A program made the position numbers and the translations under genes. This document shows, piece after piece, positions 46,836 through 59,379 of a stretch of DNA of 64,000 bases. The stretch lies in NCBI GenBank assembly GCA_026686845.1, contig JAIVEN010000037.1, positions 1,488,001 through 1,552,000 on the forward strand. Reading direction: 5' to 3'. Each line of letters begins with the position of its first letter. Position 1 is the first letter of the stretch. This DNA comes from Adenanthera pavonina (taxonomy: Eukaryota > Streptophyta > Magnoliopsida > Fabales > Fabaceae). Below the pieces are notes generated by a model. It did no database searches. It was not told where the DNA came from and was given only the letters and a program-made list of their open reading frames with translations.

Positions 46836-49800
46836 GTACGTGTACTTTGGAATTGATTATAATTTTAGCTTCTAATGTGAAAGTTCTGACTTGGTTTAGG
46901 AGTTATAGTTAGTTCTTGCTAGGACCTTCCTCTCTTTGTCTTGAGGAATTTGTTTTGTGGTTTAGCTATGATTTGTAGATTTAAATACACTATTTTTAGT
47001 GCTGGCTAATTGTAGTTTTTTCTCTCTCTGTGATGTAACTGATCTTTTGGGTGTCTCTACCTTGCTGCAATTCAGACTAACTCAAAGATAAGATGGGAAG
47101 TAAACACAGTTTTCTTTTTCCTCGTTGACATTAGAGGCTTTTTTTTTTTCTTGGTTAGTGCTCAAGCTATCTTGAATATTCCCAGGTGAAGTTCACAGTG
47201 GATGAGCTTCGGCACATTATGGACCTCAAACACAATATTCGTAATATGTCTGTTATTGCTCATGTCGATCACGGTATGACGGTTCTCCTGCCTTCTTCTC
47301 TTGTTTTATTTTATTTTTTTACTAAAATATCTTCAACCTTGTGTAAATGAGATTCTACATCCATAATATGATAAGACAATATTCTACATTTTCTTGCGTT
47401 TCAACCATGAGAAAGAAAAATAAGATATTTTTTCTAACAAGTTGGATCACAAAATGAAATGACATGCTAGTTCATTGAAGATGATGGGACTGATATACTA
47501 TATATATGTGTATGTGTTGATAGGAGATTTTATCAAGGAGAATTATGAAATGTGATAAAAAGGTGGGGGAAGAAGGAAGGACAATCCCCACAATCTTGCT
47601 TGACGGTTGACTTTGTTGTGGTTGAGCAAGACGGAGTTCGGTTGTTGAAGCCTTTCGGGAAAACTCATTGTATATTTTTTTTTGAGAATAAAATAGCATA
47701 GTATCTCCATGTTCAGTTTCCCACATCATAATCTGGAATTTCCTTGGAATATTGCTGTATATCGCTCACATTAACTTTGATATCCATGCGCTGCTACTCT
47801 GTGGAGCGATGCTTAAAGTACTGATTATTGATGTCAAGATATCATTGCTTACAATATTGTAATTGGTTGATGAAATGCAGGAAAACCAACCCTCACTGAT
47901 TCTCTAGTTGCAGCTGCTGGTATTATAGCCCAAGAAGTTGCAGGAAATGTTCGAATGACAGATACCCGTCAGGATGAAGCAGAGCGTGGAATCACCATCA
48001 AGTCTACAGGCACCACTCTCTACAATGACATGACTGATGATTCTCTAAAAAACTACAAGGGGGAACGCCAGGGAAATGCGTATCTCAGAAATTTGATTGA
48101 TTCACCTGGCCATGTGGACTTCTCATCCGAGGTCACAGCTGCACTTCGTATAACTGATGGAGCTCTCGTGGTTGTGGATTGTTTTGAAGGTGTCTGTGTC
48201 CAGACTGAAACTGTGCTTCGACAGGCACTAGCAGAAAGGATTAGGCCTGTTTTGACTGTGAATAAAATGGACAGGTGCTTCCTTGAGCTGCAGGTGGATG
48301 GAGAGGAGGCTTACCAGACCTTTCAGAGGGTTATTGAGAATGTTAATGTGATCATGGCTACATATGAAGATCCCTTCCTCGGTGATGTCCAGGTTTACCC
48401 TGAGAAAGGAAAAGTTGCTTTTTCTGCTGGTTTGCATGGTTGGGCTTTCACCTTGTCCAACTTTGCTAAAATGTATGCCTCTAAATTTAGAGTTGATGAG
48501 AAGATGATGGAAAGGCTGTGGGGTGAGAACTTCTATGATTCAGCCACCAGGAAATGGACCACCAAGAACACTGGTCCTCCTACCTGCAAGCGTGGGTTTG
48601 TCCAGTTCTGTTATGAGCCTATCAAGCAGATAATTTCCACTTGCATGAATGATCAGAAGGATAAATTGTGGCCTACGTTGCAGAAGCTTGGAGTCAACTT
48701 GAAATCTGAAGAAAAGGACCTGGTGGGTAAAGCATTGATGAAACGTGTCATGCAAGCCTAGCTCCCAGCAAGTAATGCACTCTTGGAAATGATTATATTC
48801 CATCTTCCTTCCGCAGAAAAAGCCCAAAAATATCGTGTTGAGAACTTATATGAGGGTCCTCTTGATGATGCCTATGCTACTGTAATCAGGAATTGTGATC
48901 CTGAAGGACCTCTAATGCTCTATGTCTCCAAGATGATTCCTGCATCTGATAAGGGTAGATTTTATGCTTTTGGCAGTGTCTTTTCTGGTAGGGTATCTAC
49001 TGGTTTGAAGGTTAGAATTATGGGACCAAAATATGTCTCTGGAGATAAGAAAGACGTGTATGTTAAGAGTGTACAAAGAACGGTGATTTGGATGGGAAAG
49101 AAGCACGAAACTGTTGAGGATGTGCCTTGCGGTAATACAGTAGCTATGGTTGGTTTGGGCCAACTCATTGCCAAGAATTCTACTTTAACGAATGAAAAAG
49201 AAGTAGACGCTCACCCTATTCGAGCAATGAAGTTTTCAGTCTCACCTGTGGTAAGTGTTGCTGTTCAGTGCAAGGTTGCATCAGATCTTCCTAAGCTTGT
49301 TGAGGGTCTCAAACGTTTGGCAAAGTCAGACCCTATGGCAGTTTGCACTATTGCGGAGTCTGGAGAATATATCATTGCTGCTGCAGGTGAACTGCATCTT
49401 GAAATCTGTCTAAAGGACTTGCAGGATGATTTTACGAATGGAGCTGAAATCACGAAATCTGATCCTGTTGTGTCCTTCCGCGAGACAGTCCTTGAAAAGT
49501 CTTGTCGTACAGTTATGAGCAAGCCACCCAACAAGCACACCCGTCTGTACATGGAAGCAAGACCTATGGAAGAAGGGCTAGCAGAGGCAATTGATGAAGG
49601 CAAGATTGGACCCAGAGACGATCCAAAGTCACGTTGTAGAATCATGTCTGAAGACTTTGGTAGGGACAAGGATGTTGCTAAGAGAATATGGTGTTTTGGA
49701 CCTGAGACAACTGGTCCTAATATGGTTGTAGAGAAGTGTAAGGGGGTCCAGTTCTTGAATGAAATCAAGGACTCTGTAGTTGCTGGGTTTCAGTTAGCTT

Positions 49801-50318
49801 CAAAAGAAGGTCCAATGGCTGAAGAGAACATGAGGGGTGTTTGTTTCGAAGTACAAGATGTTGTTCTTCATGCTGATGCCATCCACAGAGGAGGTGGTCA
49901 GATCATTCCTACTGCTAGGAGAGCATTCTATGCTGCCATGTTAACAGCAAAACCAAGACTTGTTGAGCCTGTATGTCTGGTAGAAATACAGGCTCCTCAG
50001 GATGCTCTTGGAGTAATCTTTGGTGTTCTTAACCAAAAACGAGGGCACGTCTTTGAGGAAACGCAGAGACCACATATTCCACTGTACAATGTTAAAGCGT
50101 ATCTTCCTCTGATTGAGTCATTTAAGTTCAATGAGACTCTAAGGGCTGCAACCTCGGGGAAGGCTTTCCCACAGTTGATATTTGATCACTGGGACGTAAT
50201 GCCATCTGATCCATTGGAGCCTCACCCACAAGCTGCTATACACGTTGCTAAAATTCGAATGAGGGAAGGCTAAAAGGAACAAATGATGCCTCTTTCTGAG
50301 TACGAGGACAAACTTTGA
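46836..50318 (+). pseudogene. EF-2 tandem duplicate, disabled
   Basis: Same architecture as the intact gene, so it arose by DNA duplication, not retroposition. It has a 5'UTR intron (46836-47075), ATG at 47093, exon 2 at 47186-47273 and exon 3 at 47881-50318. Lesions: the intron 1 donor after the ATG is GG, not GT. The P-loop reads GKPT, not GKST. TAG replaces Trp (48759-48761, equivalent to Trp325). TAA replaces Leu829 (50271-50273), removing the last 15 residues. One codon is deleted in VDEKMM, without a frameshift. The diphthamide region (LHADAIHRGGGQ) is intact, and the rest of the protein is highly conserved, so loss of function seems recent. The two long open pieces (47955-48761, 48783-50273) are halves of one dead gene. 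Confidence 0.95.
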
Positions 50319-51379
50319 TGTTTTAGTCAGCTTCCCAGAAAATTAGTTCTTGTTTGCTTTCGTTGTCCCTTTTGTTTTTAATAACTTGTTTACTTTTGTG
50401 TGTTGATGATTGCATTTGGTGTTGTGTTAAACCGTACCAAAAAAATACCGTTGCTATTTAACTTGATGTCTTTGGCCATTGTTCTCCATTTTCATTCCTT
50501 CAAATCTGTGTACCTTTTCTATAAACAGTCGACAATTATTAATGAATTAGATGCTTCTGTTTTTTATTTTCTCAGGAGGCAGAAGACAACAGTTTTTTTG
50601 TTTTGGCCAGAGGTAGACAAGAGTTGCGTAACAGTAGATTTTCAATATAATTTCTCGATGGGCTAATGTGATAAAAAATGTGTGTTTTTTTTTGCATAAT
50701 AAAAAAAGTTTTGTTAATGGAAAAAGAAAATAACTTGTTGTATTTTTTATGTTTATAATAATTTTTTATAAAATTATCAAATGGATAAATCTGAAAATAA
50801 ATAAAAGAAAATCGAAATAAATTAAATTGAGTATTTTGAAAATGGACGTCACGAACAAACTCTCTTTTTAATAAAGACTTCATAAACAAAGTAGCTGCAT
50901 AAAGGAAACAAGGGAGAATATATCCGATGAAAGAAGAATGGACACAAACTCATTGATTCTTCGCCAATCAATCGCAAGTGAGAACTGGTTCCACGCCGGG
51001 AAAGCAAAGCATTTGAAAATAGAGTTTCGGGTTGCAGATTTGAGTTCAAACACCGTAGACATTACATGTTTGAGCTCCATCTATCTCCTTCATTTCAGGG
51101 TTTCTCCCGCCAAAGCAGTCAACCGCCGAGAGAGAAAATTAATTTTTCCTGAAATGGTACTGAACCCAGAAATGTGATGTTTGTTACCGTTCATCTGGAT
51201 ATTTTGTTTCTGATTAGTTTGTGCTGTTACTGTTCCTATATTTCAATTTCCGGGTGCATTCGATTCCATTGCGAGGATTCAACTTCGTTTTCTCCCCAGA
51301 AAATTGCAATTTTTTTTTTGGCATCTTACGGACTCATAGCCATCACCGAATTCTCTCTGAGCAAAGGAAGAATAGATTT
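50319..51379. other. Intergenic between the EF-2 pseudogene and the PORR gene
   Basis: No gene. Short open frames at 50938-51434 overlap in several frames and match no family; they probably cover the PORR gene's promoter and 5'UTR. Confidence 0.6.
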
Positions 51380-52544
51380 ATGCGTCGGCATCCCCAACCC
51401 GGACCGACCCCTATTCAAAAGCCTTTTCTCATGAGGATGGCTATCAGGCAGAAATCAGGTGGGGGAAGAAGACCCAAAAAGCAAATCTACCACAGGGTCC
51501 CTGAACTTGACAGAGTAATGGAATTACAGAAGAAGCCATCCCTGATTCTACAGCTCAAGTCCATTATCCAATCCCAAAAGAACCAATCCATCCTTCTACG
51601 TGACCTTGAAAAGCATGTTGGTTTCGTGCAGAAATGGAATTTTATGGCTGTTGTAGAGAGATACCCCTCAATTTTCCATGCGGCTGGTTGTAACAGAGAA
51701 CCTCCTTTTGTTTGTCTCACTGAAAAGGCCAGAAAGATTGCAAGTGGAGAAGCTGGGGCCAAGGAGTTGATGGAACCTAGTTTGGTAAACAACTTGAGGA
51801 AGTTGTTAATGTTATCTGTCGAGTGCTGTGTTCCACTTGAAACTATTGAATTTGTTGGACCAGAATTGGGTTTGCCGCATGATTTCAAGACTTCCATGAT
51901 TCCCAAGTACCCTCAATTCTTTTCGGTGAAAGAAGTCAATGGAGAGCTTGTCTTGTATTGGAAAATTGGGATTCTTCATTAGCTGTCACTGCTAGGCAGA
52001 CTAAGTTAGCTCAAGAAGGAATTTTGAAGTCTGCTGGACATCAAAAGAAGGTTAAGATATCAAAAGATGGAAATTATCTGGGTCAATATGCATTTAGAGT
52101 GAATTTTCCAGCTGGTTTTAGACCAAACGTTGGTTATCTTGAGCAACTTGAGAGGTGGCAGAAAATGGAGTTTCCTTCTCCCTATTTGAATGCAAGAAGA
52201 TTTGATGCTGCAGATCCTAAAGCCCGCAAACGAGTAGTAGCAGTTCTTCACGAGCTCCTGAGTTTGACCATGGAGAAGAGGATGACATCTGCGCAGCTGG
52301 ATGCATTTCATTCAGAGTATCTTATACCATCTAAGTTACTGCTTTGCTTGATAAAGCATCAGGGATCTTTTACCTCACTAATAAAGGTGTAAGAAGTACA
52401 GTTTTCCTCAAAGAAGCCTACCAGGGTTCCAATTTGATAGATAAGTGTCCTTTGCTGCATTTTAATGATAAATTTGTAGCACTTAGTGGTAGAGGTAATA
52501 TTGAACTTTGTGACACCGAAAATTCTTTGCATACTGTTGTTTAG
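51380..52544 (+). pseudogene. PORR-domain protein gene with two 1-base frameshifts
   Basis: Encodes a plant organelle RNA recognition (PORR, PF11955) protein, a family whose studied members (WTF1, WTF9) bind and splice group II introns in chloroplasts or mitochondria. The frame from ATG 51380 (or 51431) reads KKQIYHRVPELDRVMELQKK, KHVGFVQKWNFMAVVERYPS, FVGPELGLPHDFKTSMIPKY and PQFFSV. At about 51956-51960 the frame slips by one base (LVLY, then LENWDSSLAVTARQ). At about 52362 it slips again (IKHQG, then IFYLTNKGVRSTVFLKEAYQ) and ends ALSGRGN...HTVV at 52544. Protein similarity runs without a gap through both points. Both slips look like loss of one base in a short T or G run, so a sequencing or assembly error is a real alternative to true decay. 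The N-terminus is basic, as for an organelle-targeted protein. No introns seen. Confidence 0.88.
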
Positions 52545-54808
52545 GAGTTGAATTTCATCAACCATATTTTTTAGTGACCCTACATGTACATTTTTTACCT
52601 GTTTAAGAATGATCAGGAAATTTAACCTGTAATTGCATACAATACTCAGGCATATCATTCATCAATCGATCCTTTAAGAAAAACTGTGGCAGACCTTTTT
52701 CCTGGTAATTTCAGATAGATGAGGCCATTGGAAGTATTGCTTAGAACAGTTAAAAACAATCTCCAGAAACAAAGCTGTTAAACTTTCTTAAATCAGTGAA
52801 TCCAATTATTTTCACTTGGCAAGTTTCAACTTTCATGGACAAGGTGATGCTGAAAAGTTTTCTTCTAGATACACTTAGTTTACAAATTGCACAGCCAAGT
52901 CAATGCATGTGCTTCTAGGTAATTCATCATTTCTGTTATAATTTTCCTTTACTTTGTAAAATATTTCCGTTGAGGTGTCTACAAGATATGGGACAATGGC
53001 GTCCAAGATAAAAATAATACTTTGAATGCTCTCGTGAGTTTTTCAATGGGACTTCTCGGTTTGGAAGGTTAGTTTGGCGCTGGATGTAGACACATCCCTT
53101 TTCAGGGCCTTTTCGTTTATTTGTGGAAAGTTTATGTGCATTGCATTTTTGTCTTTTGTGGAAAAGGGAAAACAATATATTATTATTTAATTTGTTCAAG
53201 TGGTCAAATTATCCATCAATACTGTGGCTTGAGTTCTTCAATGTCATTTGCAACCATGCAGTTGAGATCCTTTGATAGATAGTGTGGTGCAGAAATATTA
53301 TTTCTGGGGTCTTATATTCCATGGTCTCCTTTCTGCAAGATAATTCTACCTTTAATGTGATTATTGTATTATTTTCTTCAATAAATCTAGAACAAACGAA
53401 AAATATTGCTTGCAGGACAATCATGGGGGTTTTGAAGTGGTAATTTCAAACAAGGTAGTTTTCCCCAATAACATGCTTAAACAGATGATCATCACGCTCA
53501 CTTTGACGTGTATGTGCTGATGCATCTTTCAGTAAATGTAATAATGTCAGCTACTACAGGTCTGAATAAATGATTGTTACACTTATTTAACGTTTGTTAT
53601 CAACAAGGGAAGGTATTTATGTCTATTTGAAGAATGTATGGTCTAAATTTCTGCTGCATTAGATGGTTAAATGCTTAAGAGCCTCATAGCATGGAGTTCA
53701 CAGTAGCACTTTGCTCTCATGGTATATCTTGGTCTCTTCATTTTGGTACGCTGCCAGAAATCACGTCAAATCATTATTTAGGTGATTTATACTTGTATAG
53801 ATTACGCATCTTAGAAAAAGAAATTAATGCTACTTATTTTGGATCTTAAAAAAATTTAAATTACATAAGGCGATCAAGAACAAAAAACAGAGAATTTATA
53901 TAACCCTGCTTATTTGATAATGGTGAGAGACTATACCTAGGCCTTAATTGTCTTATGTGAATTGATAATTGAGAGGATCTTGTTATCTAGCAGGGTGATG
54001 GCCCTAGTACATTACCTGTTGATCATGTTTTGCAGAAGGAAATTCTATAGACAACTTAAGTTAGACTCTTTTTTCTGTTATTATTAAAAAAAACTTTTTT
54101 TCTGGAAATTGCATAATTTATTCCTTGTTTATAAAAGATGTCATATCACAGTGTTCAAATAATTAGTTTTGTTAAATGTGGGAAGTTATAATCCAAGCTT
54201 TTGATGGCCACTTCAAGGTCACACTTTCACCTTCAAAAGTGTGATTTATGATATAGAATGATGCATATGGCTTCTCTTTGATGCTCAGCACGTGATTTTT
54301 CTGAGGGTACCACGTTCTGATATGCTAAGAGATTGGACAGCTCCATCACCCTAATGGTTGTACAGGGTTTTGAGTTCTCTGTTGTATTCTGAGATTTTTC
54401 TGGTTTGAGGATGTCTTGTCCAAGTTGTAAAAACTTATTTCTGAGAAATTTCGTCCACTAAGAAGAGCAAATATTTCAAGCATCTTTTAGTGGTTAGCTA
54501 ACTGAACTGCTCAATGATGCAATCCTTGTATTGTAAACATCAGTCTGATGCCACTGCAAGTTGTAATTTTAGTTGTGTCACATGTAAGCTTGGGCTAGTA
54601 GTTGAAGACTATTTTTCTCAAATCTATCTGGAATATTATAAAAATATTTACTTTAGAAGCCCATGTTAGCTCATGCATTCAACTCTGCCAAGAGGGCATG
54701 AACTAGGAAGTCCATCCTATTGACATGTACGGGTCTTGCATTATAAGCAGGAATCTACTCATTGAATGGTTAATATTTTAAGAAACCACCAGAGGGACTT
54801 CAAAAACA
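52545..54808. other. Intergenic downstream of the PORR gene
   Basis: AT-rich without a recognisable gene, repeat end or RNA. Base composition is milder than in the transposon zones. Parts could be a long 3'UTR. Confidence 0.5.
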
Positions 54809-54820
54809 GTTGTCTTAATC

Positions 54821-55348
54821 CTTTTTTTTTTTTTTGGGAAAGCAAAGGCAACAAAAGAAATTACAAAGCGTGATTTAACTCATGGACGTTGATACGCCTA
54901 CAGCCCTTGGCGATATCATTGCAGATATATAATAAAGTCTTGCTAAATTCAGTGCGCCTATTGCTCCATCCAATTGGCACACTCGTTCAATTCTCTAAAC
55001 ATGCACAATTGTCACCATCCAATAACCCCTCCTGAAGGGGTACTATCTCTAGAGCTTTCACGAGTAATGAGATTAACAACTTCGGTAGAGTCATTCCAAA
55101 CTATATTTTTCTGAAACCCTCATTCCTTGGAGAATTGCCATGAGTTTAGCAATAGTACCATGATTAGCAATCAATTTTCCCATAATGCCCAAGATCCAGT
55201 CTCCTCCCGGTAACGTTACCTCTATGGTTCACAGAACCATCCGTGCCCAGCCTGATCCACGATCTATCAGGGGTTTCTCCATCTAGAATAATTCGTGTGA
55301 CTCCTAAGGTAGTTTTCGAGGCTTCCATTTTAATTTATATCTTCAGCG
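54821..55348 (-). mobile_element. 5'-truncated LINE (L1-type) with RNase H remnant
   Basis: A run of T at 54822-54836 is the poly(A) tail on the minus strand. A perfect 12-bp duplication GTTGTCTTAATC flanks the insert (54809-54820, 55349-55360), the mark of target-primed insertion. The minus-strand translation near 55190-55300 reads RSWIRLGTDGSVNHRGNVTG, the start of the RNase H-like domain (RVT_3) at the C-terminus of plant L1 ORF2. The remaining frame is broken by stops and shifts. Only about 0.5 kb was copied. Confidence 0.85.
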
Positions 55349-55360
55349 GTTGTCTTAATC

Positions 55361-55975
55361 TTCTAGTTGCATGAGATATACGACTTAACCATACATATTG
55401 TTGAAGGAATCCAATACCACTAACAGGAAAGAACAGTTAGAATATGACATATTCTCATATAAAGCATATTTGAGTTTGAGGCTTATTAGCCACTTCGGTA
55501 TAGTGACACTTCATAAAAGAAGACTAATACCTAACCAGTTCAAACGATTACTTTTCTTTTTGAGGTTCCACAAGGAATATAATCTGTACGACATTAATGG
55601 ATTGGATTAGCTATTACATCTATTGTTGTTGGTGTTTTTGGTGGATTTGTGGGCATTCAGATTCTTCCACCTTGCATCTTGATATGATGATGATGATACT
55701 CTTGGGAACATATATAGGAATAATTTCATTTTCCTTTTCCTTGAAATTTGGCATATATTATATTCCAAGATCTGCAGCCATTGTTCACCAATATGAACGA
55801 GCGTTCGTTATTTAACTGTGTCTCACTATCACATAATTGTTGATGCACCACAAAGAATTTGCATACTAAAAGGTAAAAAGCTAAGCCACCCACTGAGGGA
55901 AGATATTTGCCCAATGGAGTTTTAGTTGCGCTTAGATTCTCTTCATTTAAGGTGAAATAAGAATTCATGATACCT
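55361..55975. other. Intergenic
   Basis: No gene. Short open frames here match nothing recognisable. Confidence 0.5.
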
Positions 55976-56252
55976 GCTTCCTTCGGTCATTTTTATTAGT
56001 CATATTCTAAAAGTTTTTTAATGATTCTAAATGTAAATTACCATCTATGAATTTTTGAAACATTAATTACTTTATTTCTAAAATAACCTTATTTAATCAT
56101 GAGAGAGAATATAGATTATTTGAATTTATAATATTTATTAGATGATAAAGATGGAAAACACATTAATTTTAAGATAATTTTAATGATGTAATAAACTTTT
56201 CTTGATTTTGATGAGTTAGTTAAAAGTGACTTACATTAAGAATCAGAGGAAG
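55976..56252. mobile_element. MITE, second copy of the 16180-16446 family
   Basis: The left end GCTTCCTTCGGTC is roughly inverted at the right end (CAGAGGAAG before TA at 56253-56254). The body matches 16180-16446 along its length, including GAATTTATAATATTTATTAG. Confidence 0.78.
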
Positions 56253-56254
56253 TA

Positions 56255-57452
56255 AATGTTTAGTGTGCAATTAATAATTGGGACAGTTTAATTTTTTTAT
56301 TACAAATAAATTATCATTTCTAAAGTTTAATAAATTAAGATTATTCTAGGCAACTGAATGGTCCAATTTTTTAAGTGATTATATGCTTTTATCTAAAAGA
56401 TGCTTTTATCATTTATTGAAGTCGACTAATTTAAATCAAGTTTGGCAAGAATGTAAAGGTCCATTAGCAACAATTTTACTGATAGAAAAGCCAAGGATTT
56501 ATATGGATTTTGCCATCCGTTGAGCAGCTCGTAAAAGGTATTATAATGTAAAATTCATTCAAGTGCAGGAAATTGACTTACAAGAAGAGAGTAGAATGAA
56601 AAGCACATGAAGCCCACTAAATTTCGTAAAATTTGCGAGCAGGACTAAGGTCTTTTACTTTTTTTTTTGTTTTTTGTAGAAAAGAAAATGAATTGTAGGG
56701 TGGAGTGTTTGGCTGTTTGCTAGTGAAGTGGCGTGGGCGTATGTGTGTTCAATTTTGTGGGATTGAATTGATGTGTAGTTTAGCAGTTAAATTGGCACAC
56801 ACTTTCCTGCATCACATGCATCTCTCACTCTCACTGTTTCTAAGTTGGCACTATCAATCAATCAAACCATTACGTCCATGCCACCATTTCTGTGCTAAGT
56901 ACGCGTTCCTTTGCTCCGTGTGTGTGTGTGTGCGCGCGCGCTTCTCCCACCCACTGACTTAATTAATGACTGACTGTACCATTTTACCCTTGCATCATTT
57001 TTAATTTAATTTTCTCCAACAACAACTGATCCATTTAATTAATTTATACACTTTTGAATGGAATCCAATCTAATTACATCCATATCCTTTTTATTAATAT
57101 CTAAAGTCAGTCGACACACCATTTTTCCGATCTCTTAATATGTGAGAAATGATTATGGAAAGAGAGAAGAAAGCAAAAATATGAGAGTATATATATATAT
57201 ATATATAGAGTGTATAAATGCAGAAGGAAATCATGAAATGAATGGGTGGTGGGTGGATTAATGTGATTAGGTATATATTAATTGGTGGGACATGTCATGA
57301 ATATATAACATCAACAATGAAATGCACATGCAATGGAGAGAGAGAGAGAGAGAGGATCTATTGATAGAGTGACAAATCAAACCAAAACAAGACAAAACAA
57401 GGGGGCCGGTCGGATTGGGTTGGGTGGGGACAAGCCTGTTCAATTACGTGTA
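56255..57452. other. Intergenic with microsatellites
   Basis: No gene. It contains a GT/GC run (56921-56941), an AT repeat (57188-57206) and a GA repeat (57335-57352). Confidence 0.55.
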
Positions 57453-57454
57453 TA

Positions 57455-57738
57455 CTTCCTTCGTTCCTGTTATAGGGTGTTATTTAGAAAATTTATCTGA
57501 TCTAAAATATAAGATGTTAAGTAATAAATTTAATTTTAGTCTCAATTTTATTTATATTGAATATTTTTATTACAAGTTTCAATTAACTTTTCTCTTCTCC
57601 TACCATTATTATTAATTTAATATATTTTTATTCTCTTCTTAAGGATAAAATGAGAATATCAAAATTTTTTTTTATACTATAACTAATTTTTCTTAATCTA
57701 TATATAATAGTTAAAAATATATTATAATAAGAAGGAAG
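57455..57738. mobile_element. Stowaway-like MITE
   Basis: The left end CTTCCTTCGTTCCTGTTATA and right end TATAATAAGAAGGAAG are inverted, flanked by TA (57453-57454, 57739-57740). 284 bp, no ORF in the body. Confidence 0.82.
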
Positions 57739-57740
57739 TA

Positions 57741-58705
57741 TATTTCAAAGGTGCGAGTGTTCAGCAGAGTCACGATCTGTTATGTACACATAAAGCGAAA
57801 ACACTCATGTCTGCTTCATCTTCATGTACGTACGTCTGAATTATGAACACAAAAAGACATGAATGGCTTGGCTTCATCAATCAAATAGAATCATATAGGT
57901 AGCTATATATATATATAGATATATAGGTTAGCCAGTTATTGCTGCTGCCTCTTGTGTGGATTATTCAAAAGGCAAGGGGTCCCATTTGTTTTGTCACATT
58001 TCCACCTATCATCTTCCCTTTTTGCTTCCTTCATTATCACTCGCTCATTTCTTTCATACTATATATATTTATACCAACTGCCATGCGCCCTACATATATC
58101 CCCATCCTATCTACATCCATCTCAATTTATATATATATATATATACATCCTTGAAGAGGAAGAAATGTTATGAGCTGTGACTTTGTTTTTCTAAAAAATA
58201 AGTAATGAAAATATTTAAAAAATAAGTTCTAGTTAATTTTTTTTTATTTTTTCACTTTTTTTAATTTTTTTTATTCACCCAACCATAACAGAATAAATTT
58301 GTTATATTTTCTTTTAAATTCTATAATGATTAAAATTATAATATTTTTTAATGATTTTTTACCAAATTGTTATTATATTATATATATTAAGCATATATAT
58401 ATAACATAATTTATTAAATAATATAATATATGATATATTATATGGTATGACATAGCAAAAAATAACATAAAATAATATAATATTAATAGATATGAATAAT
58501 AAACATTATATACATAATTATTGTTATTTAAAAATAAAAATAAAATTTAAAAGTTCGCTAGGAAAACATTTTTTCTTGAAAAGGGAAAACAAGTATATGT
58601 ATAGGAAAATTATTTAAGATTTAAAAATAAAAAATTATAATATAAATATTCATATAAATATAAATATATAAATAAAATATTTTATGATATTAATAATTGA
58701 AAATA

Positions 58706-58745
<40 letters not shown>

Positions 58746-58850
58746 TTTTGAACAATATATTGATTTATATATATACATATATGTATGTATTAATGTCTAA
58801 ATAAATAATATATACTTAATATCTCATATAAAGATTTCAAATCATTTCAA
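57741..58850. other. AT-rich intergenic
   Basis: No gene. AT microsatellites lie at 57906-57918 and 58127-58144. From 58195 to 58850 the sequence is almost pure A/T, with a TA/TG microsatellite at 58707-58744. Confidence 0.55.
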
Positions 58851-58859
58851 TTCAACTGG

Positions 58860-58930
58860 CAAAATGGTGAACATAAAGATACTAAAACTAAGAGGTTATG
58901 GGTTCGAACCTAAAATTGAAATCATTATAT
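58860..58930 (+). promoter_or_regulatory. tRNA-like A and B boxes (possible SINE head)
   Basis: TGGCAAAATGGTG (A-box-like) is followed about 40 bases later by GGTTCGAACC (B box, near 58912). This spacing and order are those of a pol III promoter in a tRNA-derived SINE. No full tRNA cloverleaf can be drawn (no acceptor stem), and I found no SINE tail or flanking repeat. Confidence 0.4.
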
Positions 58931-58944
58931 AACATGACATGGTT

Positions 58945-59360
58945 AACACGTGGCAGTGATATAGCACAGGGCTAGTGGTGATATGTGTCAATTATATGGC
59001 ACTGACCTGGCGATGTGGCACGAGCCCACTAGTGACTTGGCTTGGGGCCGGTGGTGACATATGTCATGGTGATGTGGCGTGGCTTGGGCTAGTGGTAACA
59101 TGGCGCTATCCTGGCGGTGATATGGCAAAAGCCTGATGGTTGCATGGCTTGGGGCCACTGGTGACATGTCTTGTGGTGATGTGGTGGTGACATTGCGTTG
59201 ACCTGGCAGTGATGTGGCACGAGCCCATGGTGATGTGGCTCGAGGCCGGCAATGACATGTGTTATTGACATGGCATCAACTTGGTGGTGATGGGGCACGA
59301 GCCTGGTAGTGATATGGCATGGGTGATGGGTGATGGGTGATGGGTGATGTGGCGACGTGG
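58945..59360. repeat. Degenerate GC-rich minisatellite
   Basis: A loose unit of about 30-35 bp built on GGTGA(C/T)(A/G)TGGC.(C/T)G(A/G)G(C/G)C is repeated a dozen or so times. It ends in GGGTGATG-type 8-mers (59326-59350). It is an island of G+C in AT-rich DNA. A minus-strand open frame (His/Pro/Gln-rich) is a by-product. Confidence 0.78.
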
Positions 59361-59379
59361 GAATTTACAGTATAAGAGG

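Noticed and set aside
51221..51379. Longer N-terminus of the PORR protein from 51221
   Set aside because: The first codon there is GTG, and the added residues resemble untranslated leader. ATG 51380 or 51431 is more likely.
58895..58925. A tRNA gene at GGTTCGAACC
   Set aside because: No acceptor stem or anticodon arm can be drawn; only the A/B-box pair is supported.
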